Under the pieces are notes generated by a model that made no database searches, was not told the DNA's origin, and worked only from the letters and a program-made list of their open reading frames with translations. A stretch of DNA of 31,265 bases. Source: Acanthaster planci (Eukaryota > Echinodermata > Asteroidea > Valvatida > Acanthasteridae). The stretch is from the NCBI RefSeq assembly GCF_001949145.1, contig NW_019091423.1, forward strand, positions 1,212,679 to 1,243,943, read 5' to 3'. Made by a program: the position numbers and the translations under genes. Numbering within the stretch: the first letter of the stretch is position 1; the number at the start of each line of letters is the position of its first letter. Below are positions 1 through 10,035 of this stretch, in pieces.

Positions 1-568
1 TAATCTTTATTGACATTGAGATCAATTACCTAATCACAGAGCGGTGGTAAACTTCCACCAAACGAACAGCCCCTAAGGCATAGTCCACCGTTCGTTAACT
101 GATATCCCCCCTTGCGTCAGGATAGCCGCTCATTCTTGCGTAAGGTTAATAAATATATTTGTGGGGTAGGCCAGGTCAATTCTATCTCCGATCAGGCCAG
201 TCTGCTGGTCCGCCACAAAAAGGTGTCAGTTGTCCCGCCACAATATCATGGTTGCAAGGCACTCCTGAATTGGCAGTTTGCTTGAAAAAACCTTCAAAAA
301 CAGGAAAAGCAGGATATCCAGTATTCTCCAGAGTAATCCAGAGTTGTCACCAGTGTTGGGAACTATGATTTGCATGCACCTCAGGGGTAACTACCTCTTG
401 GAAAAGCTCAGGAACGTAGATCTTTTTGGGAGCTATGGGAGTAGCCTGTTGATCGTGGCGCTAACCATTATCACCTGATAAGTTGTAAAAGCACCGGTAT
501 CTCCCAGACCAGTATATTCACCCATCAATTTGACATCCTAGATGAAGAAATATGCCTTGGTAACTTAC
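1..568. other. Intron downstream of TRIO exon d
   Basis: No exon is recognisable on the minus strand, and the short ORFs on both strands match no family I know. Unlike most of the window, the first 500 bases contain no ACATGTACATGT block. This is probably plain intron. Confidence 0.6.
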
Positions 569-670
569 TTCAAATTTGAGTTTGGAGCTGCCGAGACTGG
601 TCCTGTGCTTCTGCCAAAACTTCTCCGGTTTGATAATGTGAACTTTGAGGAAGTGGTCAGGTATGCATTC
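569..670 (-). CDS. TRIO: TRIO/Kalirin exon d: IIKPxxFWQK segment of the Sec14 domain
   Basis: Minus-strand exon of 102 nt, exactly 34 codons, in phase 0 at both ends. The acceptor is CTGTTTCAG and the donor is a consensus GAA|GTAAGT. It encodes ECIPDHFLKVH and then IIKPEKFWQKHRTSLGSSK and LKFE. Vertebrate TRIO/Kalirin have IIKPDNFWQKQRTNFGSSKFEFE at the same place and with the same spacing. The following family segment, with the VDPSQLT and LEYNHEEW motifs, was searched for on the minus strand of 1-568 and not found, so the next exon probably lies beyond the window edge. Confidence 0.93.
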
Positions 671-2894
671 CTGAAACAGATTCACATGAGAACACAAGAA
701 ACTAGACTTATGAACCAGATTCTTCAATTCCTTTTTTCAGCATCACTTCTGAACTTATAAATAATGGTATTTCACATTGCACAACAGACCTGCCTCCAAG
801 TGACATCAAATTAAATGTCCATGTACATTTCTTGTGTACACAATCTTGGCGAGGCCAATTCAACCAATCAGTAGTACTGACATGTACATGTGGGTTTTCA
901 GGCAAAGTCAATGCAATCATAAACTGTATCAATATATGGAAATTCTAAACCATCACTTACATCTTAATTCAACTGAGTGTTCAGAGCAGAACTATCTAGT
1001 GACAATAAGATACATATACATGCATGTCAACACACTTATTTTACATGTCAAGCAAAATCAGTATCATCTTCTATGAACTACGTGAAAATCATCTGACAAT
1101 ATCTCAACCCATATTGCACAACACTATGCATCGGGATTTGAATGCTAGCTGTGCGACTTAATGGTCTGAGTATGACACATTGTAAATTGTACACGTACCT
1201 ATACATGTACCTGACAATCAGGGAAATCTACAGTACATTGTACATGTGGCTGGTACCGTACTTATTCCTCCATGGTGACTTACCCAATACATGTATTACA
1301 TGTATTTACATAAGGTCTGGTTTCCTATAACCTATATGTACAAGCATGTACATGTATGAAGAAGTGCATGCATACAAACTGCCTGAGACATTTGTCAGAG
1401 AAGAAAAAGTTGGGGTGTTTGTTTTAAAAGTCAGAAATTGATGCCTTGAGTACAGAGGGTATCTGAGATGGTTATAAATCACCCATAAGGGGTTTGGGTT
1501 CAACTGTGGGTAGAACAAGGAGGTCAGAAATCAATTACAGTGGATTCATGTACCTTGCCTGTTGGGGTACAGACATACATACACATGGTAGATGTACAGT
1601 ACCTGGATGTGAAGATGTGTTCAATGGGCCTTGGAAGGTTGCTATACAGATCAATTGAAATAATTCATGGACTAAGGTGTCCTGAAGCATGCCTGGAGTG
1701 AATGGCAATGGTGAATTATGGCCCAATTCTGGCAGATGCCCGTGGTTATTTAGGGTTGTTACTCCTTCCAATACCCAGAAAGGCATATTAGAGTAGGTAC
1801 AGAAATGTACAACACTTACAAAATACAGGAAAATACATGTACCTTCCAAATTTCAGTCAGCTGGTATTCCTGCTGCTGGTATTTTTGGTATTTGATTCTT
1901 TGGTAAATATTCAACATACATGTACATGTACATGTATGTGTACAGGTCTGTAACTGGATTTTGATACTTCTTGCAAAGAACATGTCACATGAAAATGTTC
2001 AATCAAACATTCTGTGGTATTGCCCATAATTCATACCAACATGTTTGTATTATAAAGTCTAATTCATTTTGGTACTTCTTTCAAAAGTGTATCTATCATT
2101 TAATTGTGGTCCAATTTGATGAACTCTCTTATTTTTACAAATTACATGTAGTTTATTGAACATTTTACCGTGACCTAGGTTTTTAATCATCCATGTCTAC
2201 AGAGAAACATTTGCTTATGGTCAATAACTCTGCACCATCATCATTCTCCACCCCTTTGGACCCTCCTGCCTAATTATCAGACATCAAACTGTCCTTTGCC
2301 TCTTTTGTTCCCAATGACAGAGTTGGTGAAGTCTGTCATTCATCAACCACGGCACGTGTGGCACACATTCAGTAGACTGATGAACTGTGCCAGGTCTGCA
2401 CATTGAGATCATAATGAGAGAGGTATATGCTGCCTCATTCCTTCCTTCCTTCCTTCCTCCATTGCCCTGGTGACTAAAACATGTGGCTTAGCTCTAAATG
2501 TCTGTAAATCAACAGGCCTACATAATGAACATGCATGGGAAGCAAACAATAGGTAAGCTTTGAAAACAAGAGCTTTCTTTTTCAGGTTTATTGTCACTCA
2601 AATATTTTAAACTTGTAGATCCTGGCAAAGCTGACATTAACGAATCGAAAATCCACACGCAGAGATGCTTCAGAAACGTGGTTAGATTCTTTTTTACTTT
2701 TTACTGGTGTGTCTTTCAATCACATTCTAAAATTACACTTCATTTTAAAGAGATCCCGTTGTCCATATCTAACAGCATTTTCAAAAACAACTTTTTATTA
2801 TATTTACCCTCTTTAACCTCAAAATGCTTAGACTAAAGAGAGCAACCAATCTATGATCCATCTATCACACGCATCTACAAGTATGTACATGTAC
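671..2894. other. TRIO intron between exons c and d
   Basis: A 2224-bp intron. Both ends carry many ACATGTA words, for example near 880, 1200-1360 and 1916-1940. The stretch of about 2165-2880 is free of the word until the exon c donor. It contains an 8-bp inverted repeat (AATGACAG 2313-2320, CTGTCATT 2333-2340), an E-box CACGTG at 2353-2358 and a short CTTCC/TTCC tract at about 2438-2459. No coding exon is seen. Confidence 0.6.
2438..2459. repeat. (TTCC)n microsatellite
   Basis: About five consecutive TTCC units on the plus strand, flanked by unique sequence within the TRIO intron. Confidence 0.85.
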
Positions 2895-2985
2895 CTGCAA
2901 GACCTTGAGGACTGGTTTGATAATACTCCAGGTGGATCCTCTCATATCAATGATAACACTGAAGCCAAGATTTCTTGCCTCATCA
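2895..2985 (-). CDS. TRIO: TRIO/Kalirin exon c: hydrophobic core strand of the Sec14 domain
   Basis: Minus-strand exon of 91 nt with acceptor TTCTTCATGCAG. The first base completes the Ser codon begun by exon b, and 30 codons follow to a phase-0 end. It encodes SDEARNL and then GFSVIIDMRGSTWSIIKPVL and KVLQ. This matches the TRIO/Kalirin stretch with GFTVIxDMRGSKW and IKPLLKxLQ, the central beta strand and helix of the lipid-binding pocket. The donor is CAG|GTACAT, weaker than the other donors here, and its intronic bases are the first unit of an ACATGTAC repeat run at 2881-2894. Splicing of this exon therefore depends on repeat-derived sequence. Confidence 0.93.
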
Positions 2986-3826
2986 CTGCATGAAGAAGAA
3001 AGAACAGGAAGCAACAAGTAGTACAATGTATCCAGAGGGGTGAGATATATATTTACACGTGTACTGGGTACATGAAGTGTTATTACACAAGATATCCGCA
3101 AACTTTGGATGAGCAAGCAGTGCCCATAATACCAGTAGGTCAAAAGCTTACAGTGCAACACTGGCCTTGTTAATCTCAGTCACTGAGTACTCAGTATGAA
3201 GAATACAGATATGGCAGAAATGACTCGTAAAATGGGACAGAAAAAACATCAACAATGTACATGCAGTTTTAAAATCCAGGTAACATAACTGCAGAAGTAT
3301 ACATGTACATGTATGTCTTTGTATTGTTATAAAATTTAGAAGTACAGGTACCGGTATGAACATAAGAAATATTTTGAAATTGACAAAAACTACCCCAAAT
3401 GATGTACATGAATATGTACCAGTCCAACACGTAAATAGGGACAGGATACTTTCACCACTTCAATCCATTCTATGCAGCAGATGCAACACACACACAAATA
3501 GCCACAGTGTTCAATGAGAACCATTTCCTGAAAGTAACGAGTACACAAACTGATAGATGCTGTATAATGTATGCGTTATTGTACATGTACACTGTATGTC
3601 ATGGTACAATGTGCATGTATATGAATGTACACTGCATCTCTGCTCTTCCAACATGGACATGCTTTAGGAATACTGTACGAAGGCATTTTAAGTATCCATT
3701 ATTTCAAGCACTGCCTGCAAATGTCAAGCCAAATTTAGAATTCCATGAAGCCTAGCAACTGTGCATACTATGCGACAACATTAGTTCACTCTTTGATGAA
3801 CAAATTCAGGATTCTTTCCCTTACTT

Positions 3827-3842
3827 TGACCTGCACAGGTCA
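3827..3842. promoter_or_regulatory. Everted AGGTCA half-sites (ER4-type palindrome)
   Basis: A perfect 16-base palindrome: TGACCT, spacer GCAC, AGGTCA. AGGTCA is the half-site bound by many nuclear receptors, and this is an everted arrangement with a 4-base spacer. It lies inside a longer weak stem, with ATTCAGG at 3804-3810 and CCTGAAT at 3846-3852. Binding is inferred from motif knowledge only. Confidence 0.4.
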
Positions 3843-4699
3843 GCTCCCTGAATGAGAGCATCAGTCAACGCCATGAAAAATTGATGAGTCTCTGGTATGG
3901 TTTATTTCAAATTGTTCTCGTAAAAGAAAATGTACCTGCATATATCGCTGAAATGAGACAAATTAACATCCACATGTACAACAAAAATTGCTCTTTGGCC
4001 ACAATTAACTTGTTTCAATATTTGTGAAAGTTACGTACAACAGCCCTCTACATTGAAACACTGAGTGAAAAAAAGTGATGCATCTTCACAAAAACTCAGA
4101 AAAGTTTTATTTCTGCAGATACCAGTACCTGTCCATAATTCAAATTCTGCACACTGCATCTTAAAAAAGTGTGAATCAAGAATATTGTAAGAGCTGTGTT
4201 CTGTTTAAGAAGCGCAATTATTTCAGTTTGTTCTCACACATTTTTTGGTTCATGGCTTTATGCTCTTGCTCGTACATTGCACATGTACATACCGGACACA
4301 CACATGTCCAGGCATTATATCAATTATCTACATGTATCTGGCAGTGGGCCAAGCAGTCTGAAAAGCAGACCCTTCTGGTAATATGGCATTACCACTGAGT
4401 CATGTGGGCTAGATTCATTAGAAGACAAGGACAAAACATCAACAGGATCATAACGAGATGATCAGGATTCAGGAGCTAATTGTACAGGTGCATGTACCGG
4501 TACATGTATAATGTAGGCCTACATGATGAGCCTTCAAAAGGGCAAGGTCATTGGTGAATACAGCAAGTGACATGATCACACCAGTTAGGCCAACCTCAGG
4601 CACATGAAGGCTTCATTGCTGAGCATGCATTTTGAAATGCCACAGTGGCTCATTGTAATTATATATAACAGGTTTTTGCCCTTACCCAACGTATATTAA

Positions 4700-4835
4700 T
4701 AAGCACTGTATGCTCAGTGCTTGTCCGAGAGCTTACGGAAAAAACTCACAAGCTTACTCGGGTGGTACTCGAACCCACGACCTCCTGCTTACTAGTGCAG
4801 ATGTCTAGTGCAGAAATCCTTGTGGAGATCTTTAC
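4700..4835 (-). mobile_element. tRNA-derived SINE relic
   Basis: The minus strand has a pol III B-box-like sequence (GGTTCGAGTACC, plus coordinates 4764-4775). Before it comes an anticodon-arm-like stretch (CTAGTAAGCAGGAGGTCGTG) and after it CACCCGAGTAAGC. A T-rich spacer and a short non-tRNA tail ending near AGTGCTT follow. This layout is typical of tRNA-headed SINEs. The A-box region is degraded, so it is probably inactive. A decayed tRNA pseudogene is the alternative. The outer limits are approximate. Confidence 0.6.
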
Positions 4836-4884
4836 ATCTTTAGAACTGCCTTGTGAAGACTTTTTCAGCCTCTTGTACTGGCTT

Positions 4885-4965
4885 GCCATACATGTACATG
4901 TACATGCAGGTCTCCACAAGACACCATATTTGAGCACATACATGTACATGTACATGTATGTACAC
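4885..4965. repeat. Dense ACATGT palindromic repeat block
   Basis: Clustered (ACATGT)n runs at about 4889-4907 and 4938-4963, separated by unrelated sequence. Because ACATGT and TGTACA are self-complementary, the block reads the same on both strands. In translation it yields meaningless YMYM, HVHV and TCTC peptides. Confidence 0.85.
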
Positions 4966-5843
4966 ATACACACAACTGTTATAATACAATGAACAACAGT
5001 CATGAACTGAGATTTGAAGTACTGACCATACATGTACACGTCCCAGTACATGTATATCATGGGAATTCCCCTGGTTTTACTAACGCCGCACATACATGTA
5101 CATATACTGGGAAGTCTTCCTAGAGCACTATTTAATGGAAAAAATGGTACTCCAGACTGGGCTGGGGTTGGGAGTAACAAGAACCCTTGGCACCACCCTG
5201 TCTGCAAGGAAGAGAAATGCTATTACTCCACAAGCCACCAGACTGTAATGATTTTTAATTCTTGGGTACTCATTATTAAAATTGGAATTATTGATTATTT
5301 TCCGCTCCGCTACATGGTTTCATTAGCCAGCCGTCGATGGACATTCAAAAAGAAGAAAAAATCTGTGGCCGCAGTAGCTGTGAAATGCTTGCCGTGGCTG
5401 TGATGGCCTCTGGTGTGTCCAGAGTAGCAATTAATGGATTAGGGACCTGCTTCTGGTAATTATTCTTGTTCAAATAACCATTTCTGCGCACAGGTGGGTT
5501 TGTAAATAATCCTAAGTGGATTGAGGGGGTGTTTTGTTTATTTACATACATGTATGCTTGCTACAATGTGTATTAATTTTCTCAAAAATCCCTATTGACT
5601 GTTACCCACTTCAACCTTACTGTACAGTGCTGTGAATGTAAACACGTACATTTACTATGTGCAAGAGCCTTTGCGTACACTTGTATTCAATTCTTTCTCC
5701 ATTTACAACCAAAACTTGGCTGAGGTCCTTAGTGTAAATATTTGACAAATGTTGGACTACATTTTGTAAACTTTCCAGTAAACTGGTACGGTACATGTCC
5801 GTGCTCCAGTAACTGTGTGTGTGTATAGCTTTTAACTCGAAGA

Positions 5844-5942
5844 ATTTTTCATCATGATATGTACACGTACAGGTCCAAAATCCAAGTTATAAACTGTTCT
5901 TTATGACTTGGACGTGTACATGCACACATCATGATGAAAAAT
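5844..5942. repeat. 99-bp imperfect foldback (inverted repeat)
   Basis: The outer arms are a perfect 15-bp inverted repeat, ATTTTTCATCATGAT at 5844-5858 and its reverse complement at 5928-5942. Pairing continues imperfectly inward through GTACACGT and TCCAAGT motifs to a loop near 5890-5905. This may be a small MITE or a stable intronic hairpin; no target duplication was verified. Confidence 0.75.
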
Positions 5943-6808
5943 GCTCAGGAAACACATCTCTCACAAACAGCCTATTCCTCCTAAAATAAAAAATGAAATT
6001 AAATGTACCAAGTTATACATTATTATACATGTTGAATCTATTGACACTGCCACACAAATACTCTTCAGAAATCTTTACAAATGTGATAAGATGAACCATG
6101 CAATCTCATCCTGAGATCAAGTATTCCACCCTCTAATCAACTCGGGCAGCAATGGCCTACGTGACAATCTTGAAATAAAACAGGGACCCTTTGCTGAGTG
6201 CTCTTCATCTGTGTAAATGTCAGTGTGCATCGGCAAAAGCTTGCACATGTACAGTGGAGGGGAGCTCCGTCTATGCCATACCACTTTTTGACGTTCATCA
6301 TTTTCTCTATTAATTCTATTACATGTATGTTTGGGCGAAGTTTGCTAATAAATATGTCATGCCTTTTTAAACGAATTTCAAACGTATTTATCTCTAAAAT
6401 AATCTTTCCTACTAAAAAAAATGGATTGAACTATTAACCAGCATTTACTGACCCAGAATTCCAAGTGACAATGTCTGCAATGCCATACAGGTGTTCTTCA
6501 AACTGATCTACCATAATTGACTGGTGACTGATTCCAATAAGTTCTCAGCTGTGATTCATTTGACTCTTTTTAAAGGAGATGAGATTCTGCATGAGATTCC
6601 CATTTGGTAACATTACATGTAAATTCATATGAGTGGTACTAAAGGAGACTTTAAGGACAGAATCTCTTGCTATGTACCTGCTATTCTTCCAGTTCTGTAA
6701 ATTCTAATGCAAGTTAACAAGCCTAAAAAGAAACTCAATAATTCTCCTCCTAAAGTAATCCAAATAATGAAGGTTAGTTTTTTAAACCTTATTGAGGTTT
6801 AACCCCAC

Positions 6809-6923
6809 CTTGGTATCGTGCTGAGGTAGTAGACGACACGGCGTAGGTCTTCTGGTTTGACTTTCTCCAAGCTAGGTCTAGATGGAAAGGTTAAGATGGG
6901 TCCTCCTCGTTTATCTCTTCCTC
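6809..6923 (-). CDS. TRIO: TRIO/Kalirin exon b: GGRDKRGGP block of the Sec14 domain
   Basis: Minus-strand exon of 115 nt, too short to stand out as an ORF. The acceptor is ATTGTAG and the donor is AAG|GTGGGG. It takes one base from exon a, so the junction reads S-GGRDKRGGPILTFPSRP. It then continues through a charged helix with PEDLRRVVYYLSTIP and ends two bases into a codon that the next exon completes as Ser. GGRDKRGGPILTFP is nearly invariant in TRIO and Kalirin and separates them from SESTD1 and MCF2-type CRAL-TRIO proteins. The segment after it matches the family's EDLRRLISYLACIPS helix in length and pattern. There are no internal stops and the phases fit both neighbours, so this exon is secure although the flanking introns are full of repeats. 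Confidence 0.92.
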
Positions 6924-8174
6924 CTACAATATAAATCAAAATAAATCAGGATGGAGATTTTAATCATTATGACTAACCCATGACATTTACAACTTTTAAA
7001 CAAGCTGAAAAATTTTTTTTTTCAAATTTTCACACAGCGTGTTAGATAAAATTATCTTGGCAAGGATTTGAACCAATAATCCCACTGCTCAATACCGTAC
7101 ATGTACAGTACACTTACATTAATGATTACCTTTTAAACATAATTTTGAACAGATCCATTTTCACGTTAACTTGAAAACTACTACTAGTTTTTATATTCAT
7201 GGATGAACATTATTCCTTCCTAATCATGCACAACTTGGAAGCTGCAATGTTAAGAAAATATTCAGCCTTTCCTACACTGTACCACTGGCACACATGCAAG
7301 TAAAAACACCCTTCCTCTTTAAAACTGTGCCAAAATGGTTAAAACATATGGCCTTATGTGCATGTGGTACGGGGGTAGCTGAACAAGGAAAACAAACAGT
7401 TGTTGCATGTGAATCTTCCTCAACGAATCTGACAAACCAGGTTGGTAAGAGAATGTACATGTACATGTGCATTTTCAATCAGTCAATAGGTCTACTAGCT
7501 GTGCGGAGCTTACATTTTCTTATAAGTAAGTATATGTATCTTCGTAGGCTATAATTAAATTGAGTGCTTTATTTATCTGTGACTGGATCAGAACTTAAAG
7601 TGTTAGGCCTAAATGATGACATCAGGAGGATGAGAGTTTAACATTTTATTGCAGAAGACAGTGCTCAAATTACACATCAACCTACATGTGCATGTATTAA
7701 TTTCTTTCTCAATGCACAGTAAAATGAAAGGGTATTTTAACTGACTTCCCTTCACTGTCACAATGACAGTTGATAGAATGGCTAGGCTTTGCACTTTGAA
7801 GCATCAATATCAGCTGTTAATAACATCCTATGATACTAATCTCCCAAGAGAAACAGCCAACAAAAGCTGTAACATTTGATTAGCCTCCTCAATCTCCTGA
7901 TGACAACGAACAGTTCATTTGGTAAAAAGTTGCAAAGACCTTGGAGGGCGCAGGATCTCCTCAGAGGGTTTGACAAAAATTAACAAAATGTTCACGAAAT
8001 ATCAACAAACTGAAGACACAAGATTATGTTTTAAGTTACATGTATCTTGCATCAAAATCTGGTTTTGAATTTTAGAAAACCTAGTTATTCTTGCTACAAT
8101 CACACAGGCAACACAACAAAGTTCACTCAGAATGTACCTACATGTACACCTTGACAAAAAGCTGGCAGACATAC
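6924..8174. other. TRIO intron between exons a and b
   Basis: A 1251-bp intron. It contains a tRNA-like SINE fragment near 7008-7105 and ACATGT runs near 7453-7467. No other exon is recognised. The ORFs at 7272-7554 on the two strands mirror each other and match nothing known. Confidence 0.55.
7008..7105 (-). mobile_element. tRNA-like SINE fragment
   Basis: The minus strand has a perfect pol III B-box, GGTTCAAATCC (plus coordinates 7064-7074). TATTGAGCAGTGGGATTATT precedes it and CTTGCCAAGATAATTTTATC follows, ending in an A/T-rich tail at 7008-7024. The layout fits the 3' half of a tRNA joined to a short tail, as in SINEs. No intact A-box is visible. Confidence 0.45.
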
Positions 8175-8249
8175 CTGAGCAATAAGCAATCTTCTCTCTC
8201 AGGATAGGAAGGACGTCCGAGGCTCTCAGCCCATCACAGTGGAAGGCAC
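8175..8249 (-). CDS. TRIO: TRIO/Kalirin exon a: start of the Sec14 domain
   Basis: Minus-strand exon of 75 nt with acceptor TTTCTTTGCAG and donor G|GTATGT. It begins with two bases (GT) finishing a codon from an upstream exon and ends with one base of the next glycine codon. The 24 full codons read AFHCDGLRASDVLPILREKI and then AYCS. The ASDVLPILREKIAY core corresponds to the conserved segment that opens the TRIO/Kalirin Sec14 domain (DVLPILKEKVA in vertebrates, from memory). The residue split by the upstream intron would be Gly if the preceding exon ends in G, as in Kalirin. A methionine lies in frame just upstream at 8280, but it falls inside the intron next to a strong acceptor, so I do not treat it as the start. 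The preceding exon was not found. Confidence 0.88.
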
Positions 8250-9502
8250 CTGCAAAGAAAATCCACACAGACTCAACCATAACCTCACCCAGGATACACA
8301 GAACACTTTGGTCATGTACTTTTGATTAACACTGCAATCAAGTACACATACAACTATCACCATCTAACAAGACAAACTCCAAATGCCATTTGATATGCAA
8401 AAAAGAAACAACCCTCTCCCCCCCTCAAAAAAATCTGATCACTCAGAAAAGAACCTATTTCCTCTTGAAGTATTTTTGTTAGAAACCAGTTTGCACCCTC
8501 TGAAGTCTTCCACTATTTCTTTACTTCAACTTTCAAGAGCATTCACATTGTACCATCATCATCATCGTACACGTACATGTACGTAAAGTCCATGTACATG
8601 TACTAGTACACAATGCACAATGTACAATGTAACATACATGTACATGTGGATGTACATGATCATTACTTTGGACTGCTCTGTGCCACAGTGCCATTTGCAC
8701 TACTTACATGTACACTGTATCAACACAAAAAAAATTTGCACATGTGGAAGGAACTGACATGTACTGTTACAGTACTTTGTACAGCATAAACAGTTGTCCA
8801 TGATAATTTTTGTTGGTGAAACTGCATTCAAATTTTGCATACAACTTTTTCCAACAATTTCTCCCATGAATTTGCAGAGAATTCAGATATAAGAAGGTAT
8901 AAAATCAGTGCAAGACTGGTGCAAAATCAGTGCAAGTTTCCATGTGAGAAAAGAGAAAATGGGTGTTCTCATCAACATGAAAATCTTCCACCTTTTATCA
9001 AACCAAAATTAATTCCTTAGAGTTGAATACATTCACAGAAAAATTCTGATTCCTAAAAACCTTCAATTGCAAGTGTAAATGTACATGTAAGTGTTGTGCA
9101 AAACCAACTGATGAAAGAGAAAAGTGTAATCAAGTTACCGGTAACTTTAAAAACAGTGTGCAACCAATAGTAATGCAAATCAAAACAGGTTCTACGAATA
9201 TTTTACAAGAAAGTGTCTCCATCCATGCAACCGATAACAAGAAAAAGCTATACCTACATTTGTCGCACTGGTAACTCATTCCAGCAATTTCCCAGCTACA
9301 AAACAAGCACATCCCTTATGTCACTTAGTGAAAGAAGTAACACAATGTATGAAATGTCACATGGTCGACCAGCCGACCAACTACCCCCACTCACACTGCT
9401 TATACATCCACAAAGACGCTCCCAACAAGATCTTGTGTATGTGTTTATGGTAGAGCTAAACAATAACAACTAGAGCTGCACCATGCATACTGTACATGTA
9501 CT
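8250..9502. other. Noncoding sequence upstream of TRIO exon a
   Basis: This is probably intron if the TRIO start lies further right. It holds an ACATGT cluster at about 8565-8655 and a short CAT-repeat at about 8550-8566. I see no exon with convincing coding character. Confidence 0.5.
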
Positions 9503-10035
9503 CTAGCCACTACAAATCTTGCATCACCGCTCTGGGGCTTCCCTTAAGCTCTTGGGATACGGCTGTCTGCATGTCATTTCACGGCACGAGCCAGCAACTT
9601 ATCCATCCTACTTTAATTGGCCAATCTACTCGATAAATTATTACTGTCGACAAATGGATTGTACAGCCTGATCTCTCCCTCCCCCCACCGCAAGATTGTC
9701 ATCTCTTTGTGTCATACCCAAGAGAGGTCTCATTATCAGTTGATTACCCATAATGCCAAGTTGAAAAACTTCAGGGCCGAGCTGAGAGTTTGGAGGGAAT
9801 GTGAAGTGTGTATTGAATTGTGCTTGGTGATGATTGATCAGAGCTCTACCAGTGATGCCATGGCATAGAATTCCAATAACTTTAGATCCATAACACACTT
9901 TGATCATTTAACAACCAACAAGTTTCTTGCTGCCGTACATTGATCATCGTAATGTAAATACTTTCTGGAATCACAACAGTAGCACAACAATTTGGAACGC
10001 TTGTGACTGCAACTGTTGTTTGGTTAACATGAAGA
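9503..10035. promoter_or_regulatory. Repeat-free block, possible regulatory element
   Basis: About 530 bp without the ACATGTA word that occurs every few hundred bases elsewhere. It has homeodomain-like ATTA/TAAT cores, including a small inverted pair (CATTATC near 9731 and ATAATG near 9750). ORFs on both strands (9617-9868 plus, 9641-9907 minus) mirror each other and match nothing. The regulatory role is inference from repeat exclusion only. Confidence 0.25.

Larger units (their letters stand above)
2986..6808. other. TRIO intron between exons b and c
   Basis: A 3823-bp intron. It holds a nuclear-receptor-like palindrome (3827-3842), a tRNA-derived SINE relic (about 4700-4835), dense ACATGT blocks (4885-4965 and 5030-5105) and a 99-bp foldback (5844-5942). 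A 153-codon minus-strand ORF at 4746-5207 is an artefact: it runs across the SINE and the ACATGT blocks and consists largely of YMYM and CTCM runs. Confidence 0.6.
569..8249 (-). other. TRIO: TRIO/Kalirin gene, partial locus (four coding exons of the Sec14 domain)
   Basis: Four minus-strand exons (8175-8249, 6809-6923, 2895-2985, 569-670; 75, 115, 91 and 102 nt) join into one open frame of about 128 residues. Introns of 1251, 3823 and 2224 bp have GT-AG borders, and the phases match (1, 2, 0). The joined product follows the N-terminal CRAL-TRIO/Sec14 domain of TRIO and Kalirin from end to end, including the GGRDKRGGPILTFP block, which is diagnostic within CRAL-TRIO proteins. In known family members this domain precedes spectrin repeats and two DH-PH exchange modules acting on Rac/RhoG and RhoA in axon guidance, migration and cytoskeletal control. 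Those parts must lie left of position 1. Invertebrates usually have a single TRIO gene, so TRIO is used rather than KALRN; the visible N-terminal side reads slightly closer to Kalirin. SESTD1 and MCF2-type proteins were considered but lack the diagnostic block. Confidence 0.9.

Noticed and set aside
4717-4992. Plus-strand 91-codon ORF with fairly normal composition at its start
   Set aside because: Its first half is the antisense of the SINE relic and its second half is ACATGT repeat.
4746-5207. 153-codon minus-strand ORF
   Set aside because: It spans a SINE relic and ACATGT blocks. Its YMYMYM and CTCM runs are translations of the repeat, and it matches no family.
8002-8174. Extension of the TRIO reading frame beyond exon a to a 92-residue protein
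   Set aside because: A strong donor (GTATGT) ends the exon at 8175, and the sequence beyond it loses all family similarity. The phase matches exon b exactly.
9617-9907. Overlapping ORFs of 83 and 88 codons on opposite strands
   Set aside because: They mirror each other, match no family and lack splice or start context. The block is more likely noncoding.
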